Positions 21,060 through 33,460 of a stretch of DNA of 64,000 bases are shown here, piece by piece. Each line of letters starts with the position of its first letter. Position 1 is the stretch's first letter. The stretch spans positions 8,075,501 through 8,139,500 of the forward strand of contig CAMRHE010000054.1 in NCBI GenBank assembly GCA_947044405.1. Reading direction: 5' to 3'. Position numbers and translations under genes: made by a program. A model generated the notes under the pieces. It made no database searches. It had not been told where the DNA came from and saw only the letters and a list, made by a program, of their open reading frames with translations. This DNA is from Leptodactylus fallax (taxonomy: Eukaryota > Chordata > Amphibia > Anura > Leptodactylidae).

Positions 21060-22427
21060 TATTAACATATGATCATATGCCCTATCAGCTCATACAGTTG
21101 TCATAAAGGTATGTCTTGTAAGAGTGGCTCCAGATCTGATTGGCCTGGTCTGTCAATTCATTACAAGAACAATCATTCATATGAATAGATACCGCTGCAG
21201 GGGAAATGCATAGCCAGACATGACTTCCCCTAGAGATACCAGGAATATTGAAAATATGGGCCCTTATTCTGAAACCGGTTTGTCTCTGTGAGACCAACAC
21301 CTTTTAACTATAAATGTATATACAGTATATGGAGATATGCAATAAACAAATATAGATATGACGCTTGGATATATTTGGTGTACATTATATGTTAATTGGA
21401 CATCTAGTAAAGAATGACTAGAAATACAAATTACTAATATCATTCAGAAATAACATAAATTAATTGCATAATAACATAAAACATTTGCTGCTGCCTGCTG
21501 TAGTAGATGTAGTTGCTTGAAGTGACTTATTTCATTTATAAAAATCATAAAAAGGATGTACAAGGTGTTATTTTACATTATATTTTTAATTTCTTCAAAC
21601 AAAAATCATTCACAACAAAATTCACCTTGGCTTTTCTAGTGTAGACGTTGCTGTTGCAGTTTCACCATAAAACTTTGCACGCAATGTCCTCAGAGTAGGA
21701 CATAATTTGTCTCATGGAGCTTTATGAAGTATAGCATATCACAAAACTTTAAAGCAGTCAAAAGATAAATCCATCTAATATAAATGACTCCCTGCCATTG
21801 TTGTTAATGTATCCCTTGCTTACCTGTGCAATATTCCCTAAATTAGTTTATGACATAAAGTTATGAGACTGAACAAGGTGCCATACATAATAGTTCTCTT
21901 TTCAATTAGCAATTGAAGCAGCCCCAGTTAAAGGAACACATCAGACAGAGAATGTGTGTCGTCCTGGCATAACACAGTGTACCAATGCTGCTTGAGGTAT
22001 TTAACAATTAACAGTGATGTTAAGGTCACATGGTAATGATTTATGGCACATGATGTGTGGCTAGTAATAACAAGAACAAGGAGGTCACCGTTCTCAGAAA
22101 AACATAGCAGCCCATACAACTTTTATCATAGGCAATGCTATATCTGGTATTGCAGCTTAGCCCCATTTAAATGAGCATTATTCTGTAATACCAGAAGGCA
22201 GAAGTGTCCAGTAAAATCTAAGGCTGAGAACATTCTCCTGTTAGTGCAGCAGGACCATTTATCTACCATAATCTATCAATTATACATGCAGTCTGGCTAT
22301 CAGCGATCACATGACAATGGTATATACTGGCGATACTAGGGATGCCATTAACCATCTGAGAATTGATACGTACATGTATTTTGGTTATGCTATTCTAACT
22401 TTCCATATGCAAACATGCAGAAATAGC
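21060..22427. other. Unique-looking spacer
   Basis: About 1.4 kb of moderately AT-rich sequence. No element ends, RNA gene or coding similarity are recognised. Confidence 0.5.
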
Positions 22428-22431
22428 TTAA

Positions 22432-22787
22432 AGTGGTTATCCAGGCAAAAATGGACAACCTGTTTAAGTTTTAAATAGGCAGGGGGCAGTGAAAAAAAAA
22501 AATTTATACTCACCTTTCCACGGTGCACTTGTACCTCCCTGTGAGGTCCGGTCTTCTCGGTCCCGTGCTGACGTGTGACAGAAGTCCCAGCCACATGTGA
22601 CCATTGAGGTCAATCAGCGGCCTCAGCGGAAGGGATCCATGACATCACAGCCAGAGAACAGTTTCACTTTGAGAAGACACCAGAGCAGAAGGACCGGAAC
22701 ATCGAGGACAGGTGAGTATGATTGTTTTTTTATTTTTTCACCTCCCCGATTGTCCAGGCATTAAAAAAATGCCTGGACAACCTCTTT
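22432..22787. mobile_element. TTAA-flanked MITE, 356 bp
   Basis: Ends AGTGGTTATCCAGGCA and the inverse of TGCCTGGACAACCTCT, with TTAA at 22428-22431 and 22788-22791, as expected for piggyBac-type target use. The core is CpG-bearing and flanked by outward-facing splice-donor consensus: minus AAG|GTGAGTATA (22518-22506) and plus CAG|GTGAGTAT (22708-22719). It is non-coding. Confidence 0.8.
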
Positions 22788-22799
22788 AAGCAACCTCAT

Positions 22800-23760
22800 G
22801 AGCACTTAATACTCTAAACTTGAAATATGTGGTTGCAATAGTGTAACTGGCAGCAATGCACTAAAATCTAAATATGTATTCCACTTGAGGTGGTCACAAA
22901 AAGGCTAATCATAATAGACAGTGACCTGTTGATGGTTTTGGTCAGTGAGGAAAGAACATTCATTTCAAGCTGGCTGCTATCTCTACTTGTATGTTGATAA
23001 CATTTCAGCATAGTAGGTGTGTAATCTCTGGGTACCAGACCAGTTATAAATATTGGATGTCTTCCTTTGGACTGGTGCGTTGATGTGATATATGGGAAAT
23101 AGCACATAACTTAGCAGGTCCCACACTAGTAAATAATTTTATTCTTGGGGTTATGTTATGTTACTACTGTCTGAAAAATGAAGATTGATAAAACACACTT
23201 TAATAAATATCACATTTATAGTAGGGCATAGAATAGGCAGCCCAATAAGCTCCAATAAATTCAATCTTTTAGCAAAGTCTAATGTGGTATATGGGACCTG
23301 CTACATCAGTGAATATCACTTCCTCCTGGAAGATACTTATATCTTAGCCCACTACCACTATTAGCATATTTAAACTTGATTCTAATCTAGACTAGCAGTT
23401 TACAGACATACACACTAATAGAAACACCAGACACAATTTCACATTAGCTAAGTATCAATGCCAATGCTTCGTCAGAGGTATGCATGATGTACTGTATGTT
23501 ATGTAACAGTGTAGAGAACATTAGCACTGTAGAGTTCTTTATGCACCCCCACTCTTACATTGCCACCATAAATAAAAGATCAACTCTGGGCAAGCAAGAG
23601 GGTCTAAATCTATCTACTGTGATTATAAGATCTTCACACACAGATATACTAGAATACCGGCTAGGCAAACCAGGGCAGTGCTGCTACATAAGTATAATAA
23701 AGCAGACAAAAAAAAATATTGTCATTAAGCCCCCACAGTTTTGAGAGTTAACATCCATGC
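22800..23760. other. Spacer, no gene seen
   Basis: About 960 bp with nothing recognised apart from ordinary AT-rich sequence. Confidence 0.45.
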
Positions 23761-23767
23761 ACTTTCC

Positions 23768-24766
23768 AATCAAAATCACTCCCCCTCAGGGTACGGTTCT
23801 CGCCCCTTTCCCTTCACACTGTACACTGCAGATTTTAGGTGCAACTCATCCAGCTGCTACCTACAGAAGTATTCTGACGACTCTGCAATAGTGGGTCTCA
23901 TCACAGATGATGATGACAGGGAGTACAGAGAACTGAACCGGGATTTTGTGGACTGGTGCCACCGGAACCACCTGAAGATTAACGCGGGGAAGACCAAGGA
24001 GATGGTGGTGGACTTCCGCAAAGGCAGAAGCCCTCCTAAACCAGTGGACATCCTGGGGACGGGCATCGAGATTGTGAACACCTATAAGTACCTGGGTTTG
24101 CTCCTTAATAATAAGCTGGACTGGGCAGATCATATGGAGGCCCTGTACAGGAAGGGCCACAGCAGGCTCTACCGCTTAGGAAGCTGAGAGCCTTTGGAAT
24201 CCGGGGGCACTTCTTAGAACTTCTTCAACTCGGTAGTGGCATCAGCCATATTCTTTGGAGTGGCCTGCTGGGGGAGCAGTATATCAACCAGGGACAGAAA
24301 TAAACTTGACAAGCTGATTAGAAGGGCCAGCTCTGTCCTGGGGAGCCCACTGGACCCAGTGCAGGTGGTGGGTGACAGAAGGATACTGTCCGTGGTGAGC
24401 TCCATGCAGAAGAAGAAGTCCCATCCCATGCATGAGACTGTGATCGCGCTGAGCAGTACTGTCAGTGACCGACTGCTCCACCCTAGGTGTGAGAAGGAGC
24501 GCTATCGGAAGTCTTTCCTCCCCACCGCGGTTAGGCTGTACAACCAACACCGACCTAGCGGAGATCATTACACACAGAGAACTGAAAATATCTCTCTGCC
24601 TGTTAAATCCCCCCCCCCCCCCTGCTACGTCCTATCTGTCTGTCTGCTATTAATGTAATGCCTCTCACCTTGGAATATTCCTGTACATGTTGTATTTGTA
24701 TTTGTATCTGCTTATCTTTGCTGCTGTAACACACTGAATTTCCCCATTGTGGGACTATTAAAGGAC

Positions 24767-24797
<31 letters not shown>
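23768..24797 (+). pseudogene. L2-type LINE ORF2 C-terminal part with 3' (ATT)n
   Basis: Seen: GTVLAPFPFTLYTADF (motif B region), KYSDDSAIVGLI (motif C, Y-x-D-D), WCHRNHLKINAGKTKEMVVD and YKYLGLLLNNKLDW in frame 23741-24187. Another frame (24236-24658) continues with ASAIFFGVACWG and DRNKLDKLIRRASSVLG. Frameshifts near 24165-24235 break it. The order and motifs are those of L2-clade reverse transcriptases. The element ends in (ATT)n at about 24765-24797, the usual short-repeat tail. It is 5' truncated at the palm domain, so it cannot retrotranspose. Confidence 0.88.
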
Positions 24798-24798
<1 letters not shown>

Positions 24799-24799
24799 C

Positions 24800-25640
24800 T
24801 TTATTCCCCTGGAACTTCAAATGTTGGGGACTGCTTGCATGATGTTCACAGATGTGGCGAGTAATGGGAGTATCAGCTTTTCCTCCAATATTGTTTATGT
24901 GGTCCTGCACCCTCCTGTTGATTTCCCTAATAATTTTACCCTTATATTGGGTCCCATTGGAGCAGGTATTTAGATAGACCAGTCTGGATGTTTTATAGTC
25001 CACAAAACTACTGTTAAAATATAGCTTGTCTGAGAACTGGTAAAAGATTTACTGATGCAAGTGAAACTGAAGGCCCCACATTAGCCACATCTGTATGTGT
25101 CACTTGGACATCTCCCTAACCACATGGTCAGTGCAGTTGGTGATAGATGTTTGTGTACCTGCCTATCCCTTAAGTTAAAGTTCCTACGAAATATAATCAC
25201 TGGGGTTACTCCCACCAAATGACGAATGTCTGTGTCAGCTTTCAAGATGCTCCAGTAATTCTGAAGCACCCTTTGAGCATCCTGATGAACTGAATCACAG
25301 GTACCAATGATTCTTGTGATTTCCCTTCCTCTGACACATGCTATCCTTGAATCGACAAATTATTCCTATTCATTAACAAGATATGCTAGTATACCCTTCA
25401 CAGCACCCCAGTCGGAAAGGTCCTATGTAGGAACCTGTCCCTTAGGTCCAACACTCCACTCTGATAATCACTAATATTGGTGCAATTATGGTGCACCCAC
25501 AGGAATTGATGCCCTCACTTCAGACTTCTACGGAGAGATTAATAATCTCCATCTTTGACCTCTCAGCATATAGTCCGAAAAAGGGGGACCCTGCACCAAA
25601 AAAATTCCGAGACCTCCATTTGGGTTTCAATTACCCTGAA
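24800..25640 (-). pseudogene. Penelope-like element C-terminus (RT end and GIY-YIG)
   Basis: Minus strand, in order: RT C-terminal patches (NLRDRQVHKHL near 25160; YWSILKADTD near 25250), then a GIY-YIG endonuclease region (RLVYLNTCSNGTQYKGK, 24990-24930; HINNIGGKADTP; HASSPQHLKF). The catalytic YVGRT-type sequence is degraded to YKGKI. Stops and frame changes are frequent upstream. It abuts the L2 tail. Known: these elements pair a telomerase-like RT with a GIY-YIG nuclease for insertion. This copy is dead. Confidence 0.72.
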
Positions 25641-25649
25641 CTCTCCCTT

Positions 25650-28298
25650 GTAGTGTAGCAGTGTTCGCAGGTGCTCCTACCTAGTTTTTTTGCTCACCAT
25701 AGCCCCTCATCATCATATACTGGGCTGCTTCACCCTCCAATCATCATACTCAGACGAGGACGATTCAGTACTATATTCCCTAGGACAATCCTTCAAAGCA
25801 AGGGTTGCTCTTTACTGCCACTCTGGACTCTGGGCAAGTGATATGCATTCTGAGCAGTGAACCATCTTCTAAGAATCCCAAATTTTCTTATAGGGTATAT
25901 AAAATGCACATTGTAAACTAAACACCTTTAACATAGAGACTGAAAACGGCCCCCCCAAAAATTACCATTGCTTTGCAATATTTCAGTCAAAGTATTGCCC
26001 ACATATGAAACAACTATATGAGGAACTAGTGTACATAGTCATCCACTAAATCCTGAAGGCAAAATAGATTTTATAAAGTAATTATTGTGAAAACAATCTT
26101 CATGTTATTACAGAGTCTTGTAAAACATGTATCCTTTGTTCATCTTAAGGGAACAGTTCAAGGTGATTAGAACATATAACTAGAACTAAGCATTTGACTC
26201 TTTCTTTCACCACATAAGTATTCTTGATCCTATCAGCAGATTATATTTTCTTTGTGTCTCTGATACGTATACCTTGACAAGCAGATGTGACATAGATTAA
26301 TTAATGCCCAGACATAGAGATTCACAGTAACTTTATGTTTCATTATATGATGGAGAAGGAGACTGTTTTAATTTTAAAATCAATAAAATATGCCTTTGTG
26401 TATCTGTCTGAAAGATTAATGCAATGTCATCTTGATATCATAAAAATCTCAAGAGAAATTCAGCTTTAGGTACTTTCAACAAATAAATCTTCTGTGTATC
26501 TGATATATTTTATTCCTCAGTTTGATTGACGTGATGATTCTGCTTAAAAATCTATTAAAAGACTGTCAACCAAAGACCACAAAATTAAAGTGTATTAATT
26601 ATCATCATTATTATTCTTATTTTTAACAGAATAAACTAAATAAGAAGTAAAGTAATCTGTGGATCTCAATAGGAGTATACTTAAAGTTGACCATCTTAAC
26701 TCAGTAGGGCTGATTTTTCAATGCTATTCCAGAATTCTGATGTGTTTTTCCCTATTGGTTGCCATTTTTTGTGTGCATATAATTTAATCGCTTGCTTCAT
26801 TTTTATAATGAGCCTTGTTTCATAAAGTGACTTGAAACGTGGATGTGATTTAAAAGGTGCATAGGTGTACATGTAATTTACTATTTTTGCATATGCACAC
26901 TCCACTCCTAACTTGGCTTAAAAAAATGCACCAAATGCTTAGTGGACTCTGGTTCCCTCCCTCCACATGAAGAATTTCGACAAATTTATGGACCAAAGTG
27001 TGAAATGTTGATAAATGTGTCACAAAAATAGAACCACACTATTAAAAAAATAAAAAGCCAAGTCAGAAAAAAAAACAAGAGTTAAGTTATAAACTTAGCC
27101 TAGTCTATTTGTATGGGATAGGGCATAATTGTTACAGATAAGCATGTATAAGAAGGATGATAGCTGCTTGTGAGGAACAGAGACACAGTTTGTTCAGATG
27201 AAATCACAAATGTATACAACATATGAAAATAAGCAGATACATTTTATGTAAGAAAATAATGTGGAATTGGACTGAACAGCTTGAGCTGTATTACCAAGCG
27301 ACAAACAAATGTATGGCTAGCAAGGGGTTATGAGGCACTGTAGCCCCTTCATTCAACTGATTAGGGAGTGCTGTTAAATTCCAAGAAGGGGGCAGTTTGT
27401 CTACATTCTACCATTATATTTATATAATATTTCAAGATTTCTAGACATATCCATACTGTAATCATGTATAACACATTAATGTAATAAAGTGAAAGTACCA
27501 CACATTATATTGTACATTTGGCACAATTAATTTACACATTTGCTTCAGATGTATACACATAGTACAAGAATACATTTGGCTCACCAGAGGAATTGATACT
27601 GACAGTCTACCCACCATTAATACAAAAGCATATACTTCTGCCACATATTGTTCACATAAACAATGCCACCATATAATAAATACCATATTGATAAATACTA
27701 CCATTATATACTGTAAGTATAAATGTTAGCATATACTGTTTACATTAGTACATAATACCATCATAGAGTATATGCAAACGATACATAAGTAACTCAGCCT
27801 TATATATATATATATATATATATATATCTACTGCATATACTATATGCATAAATTATATTATATATATAATAAGTACCATGTTCCCAAATACTATACACAG
27901 AAATAATAGTCCTATATACTTATACTCGAATAGATACAATTCAATAATTGTATGTACATATAATACTGATAAAAACTGTAGGAACAAACAGTGCTGTCAC
28001 AATGTGTACATAAATAAAATAACTCTACTGTGCACATATATAATCACAGTATACACAAATCATCCAGCCATATACTGTACACACAAATGACGGCACTATA
28101 ATTTGTACATATAAATACTGCTACTATATACGCTATCATATACTGCATATAAAATAATATGGTGTTATATGGTAAATAAATAATCTTGACATATAAAGAT
28201 TTCAAATAATGTAAAACTACAGTGTTAAAATATCAATAGCTATAAAATTATTACAAATTATACATAGCCATATACACAGACATTTATTTACACATACA
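25650..28298. other. Long AT-rich spacer with degenerate tandem sequence
   Basis: No credible gene in 2.6 kb. From about 27480 to 28290 the motif CATATACTGT(A)TACATAAA recurs in degenerate form, suggesting an old tandem array, with (TA)n at about 27802-27828. Short open frames are chance. Confidence 0.45.
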
Positions 28299-28750
28299 CA
28301 GGGTTGCTATCAGGACAGTACATGTGGTACTAGCGTCAGGGGCCCAGCAACAGCTCAATGGAAAGGGGGCCCAACTGTCTATGCATAAAAATTCATGTAA
28401 TTTCTGGTGCTGGCCTGGGTTCCCTTCAATTACCTACAGCCAGTTACAGAGCCTCTTCATTAATATTTACTGCAAGTGATGTCAGAATCAGTGCAGTGAA
28501 TACTAATGAAGTGGGTGGCGTAGGATGCCACCAAGCTGTTCAGATGAAGGGATTCCCCACTCTATTTAAAGTTTTATTCTATATATTTTTTACCAGGTCT
28601 GTCCCAGGTCTCAAACCTAGGGTCATCTGTATGAAAGGCAGACAGCCACTACATTGTAAGTTTAAAAATATATTTTTTTACACATACAATGTACAATGCC
28701 AGTACCCACTACATTATAAGTTTAAAGATATATTTTTATGCATGTAATGT
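28299..28750. repeat. hAT-like terminus and inverted fragments, weak
   Basis: CAGGGTTGCTATCAGGACAG at 28299 looks like a hAT-type left end (compare 57439 and 58431). GTCTGTCCCAGGTCTCAAACC (about 28595-28615) recurs inverted near 28888-28908. A 65-70 bp unit (CACTACATT(G/A)TAAGTTTAAA) is repeated directly at 28648 and 28705. I could not define both ends. Confidence 0.35.
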
Positions 28751-28910
28751 ACTGGCATATAGATATATATAAAGAAAATTCAGGAGGTTAAAATAATGAG
28801 GCTTTTATTCAAAGAAAATCTTTCTATTAAATATAATTGAGTCTGTGGCCCAAATCTTAGGGTGTCTACCTTCCATAGAAAAGGCCTGGGGTTTGAGACC
28901 TAAGACAGAC

Positions 28911-30429
28911 CTACTGAAAAAGAAACTTATGTGTCGTTATTTTCAACTACCAATATTACTGCACTGTCAGAGGGGCTGACCTCACACCTCAGTGACATCA
29001 CTTGGGGGTGAGTAATACCCCCCTTCACAATACAAGGATCTCCTCCAGGTTGTACCTAATTCTATGCCTAACTGTTCTTCATAGCTACTATAGTATGATC
29101 AAAGTAAATGTCTGTTTGTTCCAGCAACCAGGCAAGTTGAAATTCCATAAAACTTAGCTTTTAATACATATTAAAAAGTATGATACTAAAGCTAACTTGT
29201 AATAAGTGTGAATAATATAACATCAGTGACAATTAGAACGGCTATTCTGTAGTTTAGTCATAAAATGTGGTATTGGTATAGAGACACTATGCTAAGTTAA
29301 AAAGAAGATCCCCCCCCCCCTCGACATGTTTAGGATAAGCATAGGCGTCCTTAGGGTTAACAGGGTAAAGCCTGAATGTTTGTTCAAACCGCTTTTAAAT
29401 AACCTCTGTTATGACATCATTAACTACTCCCATCTATGAGGTGCCCTATCTCTATTAATGTTTCACATGCTACTCACACATCAAAGAAAACACCTCCAAC
29501 AAATCTATTGGTCCACCAAGTACTTAATATGCAAACATGTGCTGTATCAACGAACTTGCACTTAATTCCGCTCCAAGAAACAATTCTTATGCCCATCTGC
29601 ACATGCTCTATTTTGTTTTTTTTGCTTAAAGGCAATCTTTTCTTGAGTATTGATTTGACCTGCCATTCATGAGGGTTAATTTGTTTTTTGTGTTTGAATT
29701 TTTGGATTTACTCACCCTATTTAACACATAACATATCCCACATATGGGATTTTTTTGAGGGACTCGATCTCTTGGTCCCCTTAGTAGAAGTAATATAGTA
29801 GGTTTTCTTTTGAACAAACTGAGCTTTCATATCTTGATAGCAGAACCCACACATGTTTTTTCAGTTTAATCTTTAGCACTAAATAAGGTTGACATTCATA
29901 CTGCATTCAGCGGTTTACATAAAACAATATCTCAGATCTTTATGGGAAGTGGCAAGTTTGGAAACATATTTAAAAGAGCAAATCGTTTATAGGGGTTTGC
30001 ATATTAATCTTACGCCCAATTCAACATGGTCAAATTCTCTCATAATCACTCGATTTACATTACCTACTAGTACTTCACAGTCTTCCTTTCTGTTCTCTTT
30101 GGCACCCTCAACGCCCTTTTAGAATAAAGTTCTGTATGGACATGGCCCAGTTCAGTGTACTCTGGACACTTTTTTGGCTCTTCAATAGGGCAGAGTATTA
30201 CCAATGTCCCTACTCCCACCAACAGTACTTTTTTAGGACAGGGCATTCAGCTCAGTAGCAGGGACAAAGGGGGACCAACTAGATAACAGAATTGTCAGCC
30301 AATAGCAAAGATCAACTACAAATTATCAATTTATCCAGTATTACATTGAAATACTCTTAGGTGGATGTGTTGTTAAAATAGTTTTTTCTTTTACACCTAC
30401 TCCAATGTTTAATTCATTTACATGTATTA
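28911..30429. other. AT-rich spacer, possibly Penelope 5' region
   Basis: No clear gene. The part after about 29800 may already be the degraded 5' region of the Penelope-like element that becomes recognisable at 30430, but I cannot align it. Confidence 0.35.
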
Positions 30430-32112
30430 AAGATATAAATTTATTTGCGTGAAAATTGCCATTACATTCTACCACCAATAGAGACCTTAGGGTATGTCAA
30501 AAAATGAGAATGCAGCAGTTGAATATCTTTGAGTACTCTTGGAAGAAAATTATACTGTTATTGGAATATTAAACCCCCCCTTTCTCTAACTTGAAACCAT
30601 GATCAAAATCAACCCCTCCATTTCCTCAATATCATAATGTTTTTGTTAATAGTGTCTGTACAGAAATAAAAGCATTACATAAGAATAATAAACACCAACT
30701 TAATCTTTCTCCTCAACAGCGGTTAGCCTTGGTCGAATTGAGTAAAAAAGAAAATAAAACCTGTAAACCCTCTGAAGGGCAATGTTGTCCATATGAATAC
30801 ACATGAATATGTTGATATGGTGATGAGACTGCTTCAAGATAAGGAAACCTATGAAGTCCTTAGTTGCAATCCTAAAATTATTTGTAAAATTAAAATGATT
30901 ACGTCAGGGAGTAGTTGATCTACTCTTTACTGAGGATGAATATAAGGTTCTCTTTACTCCCACACCAACTCTGGCAACATTCTATGCTTTGCTTTAAGAG
31001 GACCTTTCACGTCCTCATATATATACTGTTTTACATACCGCTAGAAAGCCGATAGCGTGCTGAATTCAGCGCACTGTTGGCTTTCCCGGTATGTGCCCCG
31101 GGGCTGGACATATCGGCAGTCTTAGTTTCACGGTTTACTGTTAGAAGGGCGTTCCTGACAGTCTAGCTGCGCTGTGAGGAACACCCTTCCTGATAGTACG
31201 CGTCCCATAGCCCTGTACTGGAGGGGCATTCCTTACAGCTCAGCGTCATCGCCGGGCAGTAAGGAACGCCCCCTCTGACAGTACAGCGCTATAGGCGAGT
31301 ACAGAGAGAGGGGGCATTCCTTACAGCCTTGCGATGACACTCAGCTGTGAGGAATGCCCCTCCAGTACAAGTCTATGAATGAGTACTGTCAGAGAGGGCG
31401 TTTCTCATAGTGCAGCTAGACTGTCAGGAACGCCCTTCTAACAGTAAACCGTGAAACTAAGACCGCCAATATCTCCAGCTCTGGGGCACATACCGGGAAA
31501 GCCAGCAGTGCGCTGAATTCAGAGCGCTGTCAGCTTTCTAGCGGTATGTAAAACCACATATACATGAGGATGTGAAAGGTCCTCTTTAAAGTACACAAAA
31601 ACCGCCAATCTATTCCTGGTAGACCCATCGTCTCTGGTAGTGACTGTCTTACGCAAGGGGTTAGTATGTATGTTGATCATATTTTATTTCCTTTTGTTTC
31701 GGCCCTATCTTTATACATCTGTGATACAAAAGATCCTATTGCCAGGCTCCATGGAATCCATGCTACACCAAACACTTTAATAGCTAGTTTAGATATCAAA
31801 TCTTTATACACCAATATCTCCCATAATTTGGGGATAAAAGAAGTCATGCACTTCTTGACACTACAAGTGTTCTATTTAAGTCTCACAATTTATCTGTTTT
31901 GGACCTTTTATGTTTTTCACTCACACACAGTTTTTTTTTCTCTTTGAAAGTACCTTTTATCATCAAATAAAAGGTCCTGCTATGGGTGTGGTGTATTCTA
32001 ATCTTTTTCTTGGGTGGTGGGAGCCCTTTTATGTTTTTTCGGATGATCTCTCATTTTATATGAGTCATATCTCATTTTGGGATCAATACATAGATGATGT
32101 CATCATTTTGTG
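30430..32112 (+). pseudogene. Penelope-like element RT, first copy, split by a MITE
   Basis: Degraded pieces in order: LFARKL-like N-terminal helix (about 30435), LSPQQRLALVEL (about 30710-30745), TYEVLSCNP (about 30850), EDEYKVLFTPTPTLATFYAL (about 30930-30992). After the inserted MITE (30998-31585) come VHKNRQSIPGRPIVSG (31590-31640), SLDIKSLYTNIS (motif A, about 31787-31822), KGPAMGVVYSNLFLG (motif B, about 31970-32015) and QYIDDVIIL (motif C, 32085-32111). Several frame changes and stops. It stops right at motif C, where the inverted pseudo-LTR of the next Penelope copy begins, so the C-terminal GIY-YIG domain is missing. Confidence 0.82.
30998..31585. mobile_element. piggyBac-type MITE inserted in a Penelope RT
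   Basis: A 588-bp palindromic element: GAGGACCTTTCAC...GTTTTACATACCGCTAGAAA and its inverse form arms of about 90 bp. TTAA stands at 30994-30997 and 31586-31589. Inside, GGGGCATTCCTTACAG-type blocks are repeated in both orientations. It sits exactly between the FYAL and KVHK codons of the RT, so insertion postdates the Penelope copy. Confidence 0.85.
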
Positions 32113-33460
32113 AGTACAGGAATGGTAGGAGATACTCCAAAAAGAGAGGTATGGGGACCGCGCTTCACCAAAGATGTTTTATTGAACTCAAAAACACAAC
32201 GCTTTTCGAGGAACTATAGTCCTCTTTATCAAGTGTACATGAGACTGGATAAAAAAGAAATAAATACAAACAAATATATATGGAAAAACAATACTCATAA
32301 ATTAATAGAAAACTTATTAAAACTTAAAGGGGGTGTCAATAAAAAAGTATGTCAACTAGAATGAATATGTAAAACTTATTTAAAAAGCAATATAAGACAA
32401 ATTAATAAATTGACAATTACAATCGTTTAAAAGTGGAAATCAATTGAGAAGAAAAAGTTGTTTTGGGGAAATAAACATATAAACTAAAGTTATATAGATT
32501 ATTAAAATTATATAGAGCTGAAATAAAGGAAGAGAGACATGAGTAAGTAGTAGTTAGTACTTACCAGCCTGGAGCGATGGGCTGAGAGAGCTGAAGTGTA
32601 TGGGGGGACCACTCACTTGGAGGTATATAAAGGTATGGCAAACAGGTACTGCCCATGAAGGGGAGGAGTTCAGATGTACAGATAAAATACAAGCAGGGAA
32701 TTAAATAATAGTCCAGAAGTGAGTGGAAATGTAGGGATTTTGAATTATAATCGGATATGCAAATAAATAGAATAAATATGAGCATGACAAAAGAATAAAA
32801 CAGATGTACAAACTAGGTGGCGTTTGGTAAGTGTTACTGCGCATGCGCGCTGCCATCTCCCGCTCATAATATGATGTGTTTGGTAGCGTGGAGATTCAGG
32901 AAGCGCGCATGCGCACTGGAATTCAATCTGACAGCGATGACGCGAGGCGTCTAGTGTGCGCCTGCGCATTAGAAGACAAACACACTGAGCGGAGACGCTA
33001 GGTGTCGGGTGTGCGACTGCGCGTTGGGAGTATGGAGCGGTGATGCCGTTTCACTAGGATTGCTGTCAAAAGAGTAACAGCTAAGTATATATCCAGTGAT
33101 CGGCTGTTATTTGTTTGTAGTTGTAAATTGCGCATAGCTGAAAAGTATTGGGATAGTATCACTATGTACAGAGGAGTGAGAAATTATAAAAGAAAGAAAT
33201 ATCAGGGTGATCACTTACTAACTTAATGGGGGTCATGGGGCAACATTAATAGTAAACATTGCCGGGGATATAAAACAATTATGATCAAGAGAAGACATGG
33301 ATGAGAATATGGGTACAAATAATAAAAGGATCCAGCACTTGGTTTATACATTTGGAAATGGAAAACATATGAAAAAAGAAACAATACATATGGAGAAAGA
33401 GTAAATGATGGATTACATGAGTGTATGTGAAGAATTGTGGAGGATGCTATACAGACATTT
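32113..33460 (-). mobile_element. Inverted pseudo-LTR and 3' region of the second Penelope element
   Basis: Read on the minus strand: a 3'-UTR-like start that matches 38220-38477 inverted, a GC-rich block with GCGCATGCGC sites (about 33000-32840), a promoter-like region, the hammerhead-like core at 32233-32204, then GTTCAATAAAACATC and CCCCATACC near 32160. This is the order of a Penelope pseudo-LTR, but opposite to the coding frame that follows at 33421. Such inverted 5' copies are known from Penelope-like elements. Confidence 0.7.
32200..32236 (-). ncRNA. Degraded hammerhead-like core in pseudo-LTR
   Basis: Minus strand: TTGATAAA (32232-32225), stem II GAGGA/TCCTC with a 7-base loop (32224-32208), then GAAAAGCG. 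The stem and GAAA are intact. The CUGANGA box is altered (TGATAA), so it is probably inactive. Confidence 0.45.

Noticed and set aside
23460..23480. Third hammerhead-like motif (inverse of CTTCGTCAG)
   Set aside because: No GAAA box at the right distance.
28358..28747. 129-codon frame next to a hAT-like terminus
   Set aside because: Contains a direct repeat of its own DNA and no recognisable domain; probably chance.
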